Notes: generated from the letters alone by a model not told the origin. A stretch of DNA of 6,337 nucleotides from Hydrogenothermaceae bacterium (GCA_026985705.1 JALSPY010000296.1:1-6337); one strand, 5' to 3'; positions 1 through 6,331 are shown, counted from the first letter of the stretch. Made by a program: numbers and translations.

Positions 1-69
1 CTGGATTTCTAAAGATATGCTTTTTACTGAACTTACTTCTAGAAAGGTTTTTGTTATTTGAATATTCAT
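1..69 (-). CDS. 5' end of an unidentified gene, running off the left edge
   Basis: On the minus strand an ATG at 69-67 opens a frame with no stop to the edge, giving 23 residues beginning MNIQITKTFLEV. The frame is supported by what precedes it: a strong Shine-Dalgarno sequence GGGGAGG (complement of 79-85) nine bases before the ATG, and an extended -10 promoter at 100-108. The visible residues show no hydrophobic signal peptide; they are mixed polar and aliphatic, as in a cytoplasmic protein. The stretch is too short to assign a family. The gene is divergent from metE. The start call is fairly secure because of the ribosome binding site; the product is unknown. Confidence 0.6.
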   Translation of the reverse strand, partial: MNIQITKTFLEVSSVKSISLEIQ

Positions 70-78
70 TTTGTCAAA

Positions 79-108
79 CCTCCCCTTTTGATAGTATAAA
101 TTATAACA
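79..108 (-). promoter_or_regulatory. Extended -10 promoter and RBS of the left-edge gene
   Basis: Read on the minus strand, 108-100 is TGTTATAAT, a perfect extended -10 element (TG, one base, TATAAT). Transcription would start near 93, leaving a leader of about 24 nt containing the Shine-Dalgarno GGGGAGG at 85-79. No TTGACA-like -35 stands out, which is common for extended -10 promoters. The same ten bases ATGTTATAAT occur in the + strand promoter at 6278-6287. Confidence 0.55.
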
Positions 109-275
109 TTCTATGCTTTTAATTTTGGTAGAGTTATATAAAGTTGAAACTGGTAAAGTTTTGATATGTAAACTTTAAAATACTAAAATCTATAAAAAAA
201 CATAATATCAGAGAATTTGAGAATACAAACAAAAATGAAGAGTTATATTTCTTTTAAAAAATGAATTGATAAGCT
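109..275. other. A+T-rich intergenic stretch without a recognisable gene
   Basis: This is the part of the 70-820 gene-free interval that lies left of the insertion-sequence remnant. No frame has both usable length and a ribosome binding site. The only structure seen is an 8-bp perfect inverted repeat with an 8-base loop (154-161 and 170-177, TAAAGTTT/AAACTTTA). It is not followed by a T tract on either strand and is about what chance gives in DNA this A+T-rich. Confidence 0.5.
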
Positions 276-292
276 TAACCCTAATTTCCAAT
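276..292 (+). repeat. Left terminal inverted repeat of the IS remnant
   Basis: TAACCCTAATTTCCAAT pairs with 719-735 at 15 of 17 positions. It lies about 25 bases beyond the last recognisable C-terminal transposase codon (317), the normal place for the terminus. Just outside, AATGAATTGA at 260-269 is also inversely repeated at 755-764 in a consistent nested order, so the original ends may have been longer or the flanks may share ancestry. Confidence 0.5.
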
Positions 293-316
293 TAAAACCT
301 TAAGAATAATTTAAAA

Positions 317-666
317 CTATAAAGCTAAAATAAAAGAGTGAATTTAAGTCAAAAAACCTTCCCAAAAACAGCCATAATATTCTCAATTCCCATATACTTT
401 AATCTACTAAAAGTTGCTTCTATTTTTTTCCTAACTTTTTTCAAAAAAGATTGTTTTCCTCTCTGTTTATTATCAACTTTTCCCTTCTTTATTGCCTCTA
501 ACTCTATATTTAGTTGTTCATATGTGGCTATTATCAATGCAAGCTTATATCCAAACCATTATCTATTCCCATTATTATTGCCTTTATATATTTTCCCTTT
601 TACTCTCTTACATCTTCTTATCTTTGTGAGTTTATAAATAGAAAGTTGAAGCATAAACCAAAAAGG
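317..666 (-). pseudogene. DDE transposase remnant, broken and internally deleted
   Basis: One minus-strand frame runs from about 666 to 346. It gives first a basic stretch, KLTKIRRCKRVKGKIYKG, followed by NNNGNR, an in-frame TAA at 561-559, then WFGYKLALIIATYEQ. This layout resembles the region just after the first catalytic Asp in IS982/IS4-like transposases, where a basic segment precedes a W/YFYGYKLHLI-type strand. The frame then jumps directly to KKVRKKIEATFSRLKYMGIE, which resembles the region of the last catalytic Glu near the C terminus. The usual 100 or more residues between these blocks, including the second Asp, are absent, so an internal deletion is likely. Near 357 a one-base shift is needed to continue as GFLT-stop-IHSFILAL, a typical C-terminal block; that frame ends at a TAG (319-317). 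About 115 codons remain. It cannot encode an active enzyme. Family resemblance is from memory and the exact IS family is uncertain. Confidence 0.6.
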
Positions 667-718
667 TTATCAATTCACTGTCAGAAAATTTTGTTTTTTT
701 ATTTTTATTTTTTTCTAG

Positions 719-735
719 ATTGGAAACTAAGGTTA
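719..735 (-). repeat. Right terminal inverted repeat of the IS remnant
   Basis: The complement reads TAACCTTAGTTTCCAAT and differs from the left end at two positions. The gap between this end and the first recognisable transposase codon (about 660) is filled by A+T-rich sequence with stop codons, consistent with loss of the 5' part of the transposase gene. Confidence 0.5.
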
Positions 736-763
736 TTAACCATCTAATATCCTTTCAATTCAT

Positions 764-783
764 TAATAATAAATCTTATGTTA
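764..783 (+). repeat. 20-bp exact repeat, copy 1 (metE promoter)
   Basis: TAATAATAAATCTTATGTTA is identical to 6264-6283. Here it runs into the extended -10 element of metE and covers the spacer upstream of it. Identity stops at position 784, inside the -10 hexamer. Confidence 0.7.
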
Positions 784-787
784 AACT
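779..787 (+). promoter_or_regulatory. Probable extended -10 promoter of metE
   Basis: TGTTAAACT contains the TG dinucleotide, one spacer base and TAAACT, which matches TATAAT at four of six positions. Transcription would begin near 794, giving a leader of about 27 nt, too short for a SAM or cobalamin riboswitch. The GGGAGGG ribosome binding site is at 809-815. No good -35 is seen. The assignment is strengthened by the shared 20-bp block that precedes a perfect TGTTATAAT at 6279-6287. Confidence 0.4.
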
Positions 788-820
788 AACAAAAATCAGC
801 TTTTCAGTGGGAGGGTTTGA

Positions 821-3130
821 ATGACTATAAAAACGACAGCCTTTGGATATCCTAAAATTGGTTCAAATAGAGAAATGAAAAAGGCTATAGAAAGTTATTG
901 GAAAAATGAAATATCAAAGGAAGAACTTTATAAGAGATTAGAAGAAGTTGATGCAGAGAGAATGTCTAAAGTTATAAATGCAAATCTTGATTATATACCT
1001 TCAAATGATTTTTCACTTTACGACTTTGTTCTAGATGTATCAACTATGTTTGATGTTATTCCAAGTAGATTTAGAAATATTGAGGACAGCTTGGACAGAT
1101 ACTTTGCTATGGCTAGAGGAACAGACAAAGCTATTGCCTGTGAAATGACCAAATGGTTTGATACAAACTACCACTACATAGTTCCTGAGTTTGAAGGTGG
1201 TTTTAAACTTGTAAAAAATAGACCTTTAATCTCTTATAAGTGGGCTAAAGAAAAATTTGGAGTAGAAACAAAACCTGTATTGGTTGGACCGTTTACATAC
1301 ATATATCTTGGAAAGGTCTATGAAAGACAGGAAGGCTCTCTTTTAATGAAAATGATAAAAGCTCCTGAAAGTGAAAAATTTAGACCTTTAGTTTTAGAAA
1401 TAGCTTCTCTATACAACGAGATACTTTTAGAGCTACAAAGGGAGGGAGTAAAGGCAGTTCAACTAGATGAACCAGCTTTAGTTTTAGATTTAACTGAAGA
1501 GCAAATACAGACACTGATAGATGCCTACAAAGTAGTAATGCATGACATAAACAATTTAGAAGTTTTTGTTCATACATACTATGAAAGTTTAGATAACTTT
1601 GAAAAGATAACCAGAGAGCTACCTGTTTCTGGTATTGGTTTAGACTTTGTCGTTAATAATGAGAATTTAGAAAATATTAAAAAGTTTGGGTTTCCTACAG
1701 ACAAAAAATTAATAGCAGGTGTAATTTCTGGTAGAGACCCTTGGAAAACTGATTATAAGGAAGTTTTATCCTTAATAGATGAGATTTTAAAGTATGTTCC
1801 AGAAGAAAACCTTGTTCTTTCAAATGCTGCTCCATTATTCCATCTACCAGTTTCTTTAGAGCCAGAGAAAGGACATTTAGACAATGATTTGATAGGATTG
1901 TTGTCATTTGCAGATGAAAGATTAGAAGAGTTAAAAACTTTAAAAGAGATAATTAATGAAGGAAAAGATATTCCTGTCCAAACATTACAAAATTTAAGGG
2001 ATAAGTTTAAAAATGAGAATGTTAGAGAAGCAGTTAAAGATATAGATAATCAGGATATAAAGAGACCTCATGAGTTTAAAGAGAGATATAAAAAACAGAT
2101 AGAGTTATTAGGATTACCTAGATTTCCAACAACAACAATTGGAAGTTTTCCTCAAACTAAAGAAGTCAGACAGACAAGAGCTAAATTTAGAAGAGGGGAA
2201 ATATCTAAGGAAGAGTATGACAGATTTATAAAAGAACAGATAAAGAAAGCTGTAGAAATACAGGAAGAAATCGGATTAGATGTTTTTGTTCACGGTGAAT
2301 TTGAAAGAACTGATATGGTGGAGTTTTTCGGTGAGAAAATGGAAGGTTTTGCATTTACTAAAAATGGTTGGGTTCAGTCTTACGGAACAAGATGTGTAAG
2401 ACCACCAATAATATACGGAGACGTGTCCAGACCTGAACCGATGACAGTTGAAGAGATAGTTTACGCACAAAGTTTAACAGATAAACCAATGAAGGGTATG
2501 CTAACAGGACCAACAACAATATTAAATTGGTCTTTCTATAGAAAAGATATACCTAAAAAAGAAATTGCATATCAGATAGCTTTAGCTTTAAGGGAAGAGG
2601 TTTTAGATTTAGAAAAAGCTGGTATAAAAGTTATTCAGATAGATGAGCCTGCATTCAGGGAAGGGCTACCTTTAAAGAAGAGAAAACAGGAAGAGTATCT
2701 AAATTGGGCTGTTAAAGCATTTAGACTAACGAACAATACTGTAAAGGAAACTACTCAAATACATACACATATGTGTTATTCAGAATTTAACGAGATAATA
2801 GAATGGATTTACAATATGGATGCTGATGTTATTTCAATAGAGGCATCTAGGTCTAAAGGTGAAATAATAGAAGCCTTTGAAAAATTTAATTATGACCACG
2901 GTATAGGTGTAGGAGTTTACGATATACACTCTCCAAGAGTACCACCTGTTGAAGAAATGCTTGAAATAGCAGAGAGAACTATTCAGGTTATAGACAAAAA
3001 TTTAGTTTGGATAAATCCTGACTGTGGTTTAAAAACTAGACAGTGGGAAGAGGTTATTCCAGCTTTGAAGAATATGGTTCAAGTGGCGAAAATATTAAGG
3101 GAAAAATACGGAGATAAATACGATTGGTAG
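821..3130 (+). CDS. metE: Cobalamin-independent methionine synthase (5-methyltetrahydropteroyltriglutamate-homocysteine methyltransferase)
   Basis: MetE makes methionine in the cytoplasm by moving the methyl group of 5-methyltetrahydrofolate (polyglutamate) directly to homocysteine, without vitamin B12. The 769 residues match the family's usual 750-770. The N-terminal folate-side domain starts with FGYPKIGSNREMKKAIESYW near residue 8 and extends to about 320. A linker follows, then the C-terminal catalytic barrel from about 435. The barrel holds IGSFPQT (Ile440-Ser442) for homocysteine and IDEPAFREG with Asp608. The zinc ligands are His650 and Cys652 in IHTHMCYSEF, Glu674 in SIEASR, and Cys735 in NPDCGLKTRQW. 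These sit at a constant +9 offset from E. coli His641, Cys643, Glu665 and Cys726, so nothing essential is lost. The ATG is chosen because GGGAGGG lies six bases before it and the family start follows at once. Downstream, 3131-3160 is a pyrimidine-rich tract without a stem, and the next gene has its own strong RBS 63 bases on. Co-transcription with that gene is possible but not shown. Confidence 0.98.
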   Translation: MTIKTTAFGYPKIGSNREMKKAIESYWKNEISKEELYKRLEEVDAERMSKVINANLDYIPSNDFSLYDFVLDVSTMFDVIPSRFRNIEDSLDRYFAMARGTDKAIACEMTKWFDTNYHYIVPEFEGGFKLVKNRPLISYKWAKEKFGVETKPVLVGPFTYIYLGKVYERQEGSLLMKMIKAPESEKFRPLVLEIASLYNEILLELQREGVKAVQLDEPALVLDLTEEQIQTLIDAYKVVMHDINNLEVFVHTYYESLDNFEKITRELPVSGIGLDFVVNNENLENIKKFGFPTDKKLIAGVISGRDPWKTDYKEVLSLIDEILKYVPEENLVLSNAAPLFHLPVSLEPEKGHLDNDLIGLLSFADERLEELKTLKEIINEGKDIPVQTLQNLRDKFKNENVREAVKDIDNQDIKRPHEFKERYKKQIELLGLPRFPTTTIGSFPQTKEVRQTRAKFRRGEISKEEYDRFIKEQIKKAVEIQEEIGLDVFVHGEFERTDMVEFFGEKMEGFAFTKNGWVQSYGTRCVRPPIIYGDVSRPEPMTVEEIVYAQSLTDKPMKGMLTGPTTILNWSFYRKDIPKKEIAYQIALALREEVLDLEKAGIKVIQIDEPAFREGLPLKKRKQEEYLNWAVKAFRLTNNTVKETTQIHTHMCYSEFNEIIEWIYNMDADVISIEASRSKGEIIEAFEKFNYDHGIGVGVYDIHSPRVPPVEEMLEIAERTIQVIDKNLVWINPDCGLKTRQWEEVIPALKNMVQVAKILREKYGDKYDW

Positions 3131-3193
3131 TTTTACTTTTTTCTCTTTTTCTTATCTTTAAAACTGTAGAGTATTTTAAGGAGGAGAATAGAT

Positions 3194-3952
3194 ATGTTTA
3201 AAAAAGAATTAACATTAGGGGCTTTATTATTATCAGTAGGTATTGCCAATGCTATACCACTATTTGACGGAGAGTTTACAGTTGGTGTAGTTCAACAAAA
3301 ACCTGATGGTTGGTTAAAGTATAAAGGGACAACTGTAGATTTAAGAAAGGATTTAGGATTTGATGACAAAACTAAGTTTTTTGCAAAAGCTAAATTAGAG
3401 CATCCTATCCCACTACTTCCTAATATATATCTCCAATATATGCCAATGGAATTTAAAGGTGATAGAACTACTGCATTTCAATTTGATAATAAAGTATTTG
3501 CTGGGAATATCCATACTGAGGTTCAACTAGACCACTATGATATAGGTTTATACTACAATGTGCCTATGGTTTCAGCTATGACTTCAGGAGTGTTTGATGC
3601 AGAAGTTGGTTTAGTAGTTAGAATTATAGATTTCAAAGAAAAAGTATCTGATGGGACTAAAACTTCAACTGCAGACTTTACAGCTCCTATACCTATGTTA
3701 TATGGAAGTATCAGCATAAATCCAGTTGATTTACTTTCTGTTGTAGTGGAGGGTAAAGGTATCACTTACAACAACAATTACTACTACGATTTTTCAGGAG
3801 AAGTTAGATTATCTCCATTTAATGCGGTTGTTATGAAACCTTTTATATCCCTAGGATACAAAATAGAAAGATTAAGAATAGATGATGTTAGTAATGTTTA
3901 TGGAGATATAAGAATAAAACAGCCTTACATATCAATGGGGATAAACTTCTGA
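3194..3952 (+). CDS. TIGR04219-type outer-membrane beta-barrel protein
   Basis: The 252-residue protein begins with a classic Sec signal peptide: MFKK, a hydrophobic core LTLGALLLSVGI, and a cleavage site after ANA (residue 20). The mature part shows the hallmarks I recall for the TIGR04219 outer-membrane family: GWLKYKGTTVDLRKDLG (39-55), LPNIYLQYMPMEFKG (75-89), DHYDIGLYYNVP (113-124), the acidic strand DAEVGLVVRIIDFKE (135-149), PIPMLYGSISI (165-175), and GYKIERLRIDD (221-231). It ends in Phe after YISMGIN, the usual signal for the BAM assembly machinery. Alternating polar and apolar residues in the second half fit membrane beta-strands. The family's substrate or role is unknown; a small porin-like or structural barrel is possible. 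AAGGAGGAG at 3178-3186 supports the start. The stop codon falls within a 17-bp tandem duplication that leads into the next gene 28 bases on, so the two are probably co-transcribed. Confidence 0.85.
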   Translation: MFKKELTLGALLLSVGIANAIPLFDGEFTVGVVQQKPDGWLKYKGTTVDLRKDLGFDDKTKFFAKAKLEHPIPLLPNIYLQYMPMEFKGDRTTAFQFDNKVFAGNIHTEVQLDHYDIGLYYNVPMVSAMTSGVFDAEVGLVVRIIDFKEKVSDGTKTSTADFTAPIPMLYGSISINPVDLLSVVVEGKGITYNNNYYYDFSGEVRLSPFNAVVMKPFISLGYKIERLRIDDVSNVYGDIRIKQPYISMGINF

Positions 3953-3974
3953 AGAGGATAAACTTCTGAAGAGG
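3939..3974 (+). repeat. Perfect 17-bp tandem duplication across a stop codon and RBS
   Basis: ATAAACTTCTGAAGAGG occurs at 3941-3957 and again at 3958-3974 without a mismatch; period-17 identity extends back to 3939. Copy 1 encodes the last residues (Ile-Asn-Phe) and TGA stop of the barrel gene. Copy 2 supplies AGAGG, six bases before the next ATG (3981). With one copy the stop-to-start gap would be 11 nt; with two it is 28. Because the stop lies in copy 1, the repeat number does not change the barrel protein. Confidence 0.95.
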
Positions 3975-3980
3975 TAAAAA

Positions 3981-5342
3981 ATGAAAAGGTCTCTTAAATT
4001 TCTTATTTTTTCTTCCTTTTTCTTAACTTCTTATAATTTTTCAAAGGCTGTAAGTTTAACACCTAAAGAGCTTAACATATACGGTGATAATTCTTACCTT
4101 ATATCTGAGTATATTACAACTGTAAAAGGATGGAAGGGTCTATCTATTAACATACCTAAAAATTCATTAGTTTTTGTTGAGCCTTTAAGTTGTAATTTAG
4201 AGTATGTTGAAGATAGAAAGCTAACATCTTTAAAAGATTATAAAGAGCTAAAGGAGGAAATAAAAACATTAGAAGCTCAAATCTTAGCTTTAAAATCTAT
4301 ACTGAAACTTTCTAACAATCTAAATTTTGAAAAAAATACTAAATATATAAATTCAATAAAGGCTTTAGAAACTTTTTTTGAAAAAAAATACCTAGAGTAT
4401 ATAGAGTTAAAAAATAAATTAAATAAAAAAGAAAAAAATTTACTTTATATAAAGAAAACCGTCCAACCTGTGAATATATCTGTATTTTGTAAATCAATAG
4501 AAACTGTAAAGATAAAGACAAGGTCTCCTATAAATGCTAAAAGTGAAGTGTTTTACTATGTTTTAGGAAACACTAGAAAAAATACAGTATACTTGGAGAA
4601 TAGAATTAAGTTAAAGGTAGATAGAGATTTAAAAAATATAAAGGTAAATATATTTCAGTATAAAACAAAAGCTCCATATATGGAGGATAATCCATATCCT
4701 ATGAGAATGATGAAAATGGCTAGTCCTCAAAGGGAATATACAGAGGCAACAACCAGATATTTTTACACTATAAGTAATGTATCCTTAAAAAGGGATTTAA
4801 ATAAAAATATTCTTATATCTAAGACTATTTTGCCTGCAAACTTTCAGATAGTTATAAACGGAAGATACGGTAGTATCCCAAATCTAATTGCATATTTAAG
4901 ACCTAAAAAAATGTTTCCTTCAGCGAAGGCATACTTCTATATTGATGGTGTATTTTTGAAGAGTGCTTATATGAAAACCCTCCAAAGGGGAGAAAAGAAT
5001 AAAATATCCTTTGGTGAAGATAAATTAGTAAAGGTTTATAAAGAAAAAGTAAAAGATATTACAGTTAAAATATCAAAGAATATAAAAACAAGATATGTTA
5101 AATGGAGATATACAATAAAAAATAAACATAATAAAAAGATTTTAGTTAAACTAATTGATTATATTCCTGTTTCTAACTCATACAAAATAAAAATAGAGCC
5201 TGTTAGTAGTTTATTATGGAAAAAGTATAACAGATTAAATGGTAAGTTAATTTGGGAGTTTAGTATTCCTGCTGGAAAGAAGTATATACTTGAATTTGGC
5301 TACAAAGAAACCAAACCTATAGAAAGTAGTAATGGAAAATAA
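3981..5342 (+). CDS. Secreted DUF4139-family coiled-coil protein (function unknown)
   Basis: The 453-residue protein starts with a signal peptide: MKRSLK, a hydrophobic core FLIFSSFFLTSY, and probable cleavage after FSKA at residue 23. Mature residues 24-80 look like a short DUF4140-like N-terminal domain (GWKGLSINIPKNSLVFVEP). A Lys/Glu/Leu-rich coiled coil, interrupted near 110-125, spans about 84-157. A Met/Pro-rich linker (PYPMRMMKMASP, 238-249) resembles that seen in DUF4139 proteins. The C-terminal DUF4139 barrel follows: PSAKAYFYIDGVFLKS (313-328), GEKNKISFGEDKLVKV (337-352) and a closing strand IWEFSIPAGKKYILEF near 424-439. No transmembrane helix follows the signal, so it is likely periplasmic or surface-attached. 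The family has no established biochemical role. AGAGG six bases upstream sets the start. Its 3' end overlaps the MoxR gene by 11 nt, implying coupled translation and a related function. Family assignment is from remembered motifs; a distant or divergent member is possible. Confidence 0.7.
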   Translation: MKRSLKFLIFSSFFLTSYNFSKAVSLTPKELNIYGDNSYLISEYITTVKGWKGLSINIPKNSLVFVEPLSCNLEYVEDRKLTSLKDYKELKEEIKTLEAQILALKSILKLSNNLNFEKNTKYINSIKALETFFEKKYLEYIELKNKLNKKEKNLLYIKKTVQPVNISVFCKSIETVKIKTRSPINAKSEVFYYVLGNTRKNTVYLENRIKLKVDRDLKNIKVNIFQYKTKAPYMEDNPYPMRMMKMASPQREYTEATTRYFYTISNVSLKRDLNKNILISKTILPANFQIVINGRYGSIPNLIAYLRPKKMFPSAKAYFYIDGVFLKSAYMKTLQRGEKNKISFGEDKLVKVYKEKVKDITVKISKNIKTRYVKWRYTIKNKHNKKILVKLIDYIPVSNSYKIKIEPVSSLLWKKYNRLNGKLIWEFSIPAGKKYILEFGYKETKPIESSNGK

Positions 5343-6258
5343 AAGATTATATAAAGTAATATCTGTATTAACCAATCTTTTAAAAGGAAAAAAAGAAGCT
5401 ATTCAGTTAACTTTAATAGCTTTTTTTTCAGAAGGCCATCTTCTTATAGAAGATTTACCGGGATTAGGAAAAACTACATTAGCATTAAGTATTGCCAAAG
5501 TTTTAAATCTAGATTTTGGGAGAATACAGTGTACGAGTGATTTGCTACCTACAGATATAACTGGAGTTAAAATTTACGATAAGAAAACTGGGGAATTTAT
5601 TTTTTATAAAGGTGCTATATTTAACAATATAGTTTTAGTAGATGAGATAAACAGAACAACTCCTAAAACTCAAAGTGCATTACTTGAGGCAATGGAAGAA
5701 AAGCAGATAACAATTGAAGGAGAGACATATCAATTGCCAAATCCATTTTTTGTTATAGCTACACAGAACCCAGTAGAGTATTACGGAACATTTCCTTTAC
5801 CTGAAGCTCAGTTAGATAGATTTTCTTTAAAAATAAATATAGGTTATCCTTCAAGAGAGGAAGAAAAAGAAATTTTATTAGGTGGAAATAAGAGAGATGA
5901 GATAGAAAATTTAAGACCAATCTTAAATAGAGAAGATATTTTTAAAATAAAAGAAGAAATTAAGAAAGTGTATATATCAGATAAGATAATAGATTACATA
6001 CTTGATATAGCAAACTATACTCGCTCAAATGAGATGTTTTTATCAGGTTTATCTGTTAGAGGAACTTTAACTATATCAAAATTGGCAAAAGCTAGAGCAT
6101 ACTTTGAAGGTAGGGATTTTGTAATACCAGAGGATATAAAATATTTAGCCCCTTATTCTATTCCACACAGAGTTTTATTAAAAGATGAGTATGAGGAAAT
6201 AAATAAGGAGGAAGTTATAAAATCAATTTTAGAAGAAATAAAAGTGCCGATAGTTTAA
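5332..6258 (+). CDS. MoxR-family AAA+ ATPase
   Basis: MoxR proteins are cytoplasmic AAA+ ATPases thought to act as chaperones or activators of partner proteins, often ones with von Willebrand A domains. The 308 residues are normal family length. Walker A is EDLPGLGKTT (residues 40-49, Lys47). Walker B is IVLVDEINRTTPKTQSALLE (100-119, Asp104-Glu105). Sensor 1 and the MoxR signature are ATQNPVEYYGTFPLPEAQLD (143-162), followed by the probable arginine finger Arg163. The C-terminal lid carries sensor 2 in GLSVRGTLTISKLAKARA (Arg243) and ends with RDFVIPEDI (261-269). Sensor 2 reads SVRG where most MoxR proteins have SPRA, a mild deviation that keeps the arginine. The ATG at 5332 lies inside the end of the preceding gene and has no good Shine-Dalgarno of its own, so translation is probably coupled. 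No other ATG in frame precedes residue 121. The usual DUF58 or VWA partner gene is not within the window; the next gene has a separate promoter. Confidence 0.93.
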   Translation: MENKRLYKVISVLTNLLKGKKEAIQLTLIAFFSEGHLLIEDLPGLGKTTLALSIAKVLNLDFGRIQCTSDLLPTDITGVKIYDKKTGEFIFYKGAIFNNIVLVDEINRTTPKTQSALLEAMEEKQITIEGETYQLPNPFFVIATQNPVEYYGTFPLPEAQLDRFSLKINIGYPSREEEKEILLGGNKRDEIENLRPILNREDIFKIKEEIKKVYISDKIIDYILDIANYTRSNEMFLSGLSVRGTLTISKLAKARAYFEGRDFVIPEDIKYLAPYSIPHRVLLKDEYEEINKEEVIKSILEEIKVPIV

Positions 6259-6263
6259 AAATA

Positions 6264-6283
6264 TAATAATAAATCTTATGTTA
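6264..6283 (+). repeat. 20-bp exact repeat, copy 2 (downstream promoter)
   Basis: Identical to 764-783. It begins five bases after the MoxR stop codon and runs into the TATAAT of the next promoter. Both copies have the same orientation relative to a following start codon, 37 and 48 bases from repeat end to ATG. Confidence 0.7.
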
Positions 6284-6287
6284 TAAT
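6279..6287 (+). promoter_or_regulatory. Extended -10 promoter of the right-edge gene
   Basis: TGTTATAAT is a perfect extended -10 element. Transcription would start near 6294, leaving a leader of about 38 nt made almost only of A and T up to the Shine-Dalgarno AAAGG at 6320-6324. No clear -35 is present. No hairpin terminator for the moxR operon is seen between the MoxR stop and this site. Confidence 0.5.
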
Positions 6288-6331
6288 AATAAAAAATAAA
6301 AAATAAAATAAATAAAATTAAAGGTATATAT

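Larger units (their letters stand above)
276..735 (-). mobile_element. Collapsed insertion sequence (about 460 bp, MITE-sized remnant)
   Basis: Two near-matching inverted ends bracket a transposase remnant: TAACCCTAATTTCCAAT at 276-292 and, reading inward on the other strand, TAACCTTAGTTTCCAAT at 735-719 (15 of 17 identical). If the ends start at ACC, the element spans 278-733. Between them lies a minus-strand frame resembling pieces of a DDE transposase. A complete element of this kind is usually about 1 kb, so more than half is missing. The ACC termini and the remnant protein suggest the IS982 family, but that is tentative. No convincing target-site duplication is visible. The remnant ends about 30 bp before the metE promoter. 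Confidence 0.55.

Noticed and set aside
79..85. Similar leader ends before the divergent genes (GGGAGGTTTGA before the left gene, GGGAGGGTTTGA before metE), considered as a shared control element
   Set aside because: Most of the match is the Shine-Dalgarno itself; the extra TTTGA is short enough to be chance.
154..177. 8-bp perfect inverted repeat with 8-base loop, considered as an operator or terminator
   Set aside because: No T tract follows on either strand, and about one or two such repeats are expected by chance in a window of this composition.
338..637. 99-codon open frame on the + strand with a hydrophobic, Phe/Leu-rich translation
   Set aside because: It is antisense to the transposase remnant, has no ribosome binding site, and its composition is what the complement of a Lys/Glu-rich gene gives.
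663..677. AAGG plus TTATCAATTCA, an inverted match (14 of 15) to 262-276, considered as the true right IS end
   Set aside because: It would leave the better 719-735/276-292 pair in the wrong nesting order; probably a chance A+T-rich match or an internal duplication.
514..747. 77-codon open frame on the + strand
   Set aside because: It crosses the right inverted end of the IS remnant and a poly-T tract, has no RBS and no recognisable protein character.
788..820. Riboswitch (SAM or cobalamin) controlling metE
   Set aside because: The leader after the likely transcription start is only about 27 nt and shows no conserved riboswitch core; sequence further upstream is the IS remnant.
3131..3160. 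Pyrimidine-rich tract after metE, considered as an intrinsic terminator
   Set aside because: There is no G+C stem before it. Termination here is possible but not supported by sequence.
6259..6331. Hairpin terminator after the MoxR gene
   Set aside because: The stretch is almost only A and T with no complementary arms of useful length; it is better read as a promoter and leader.
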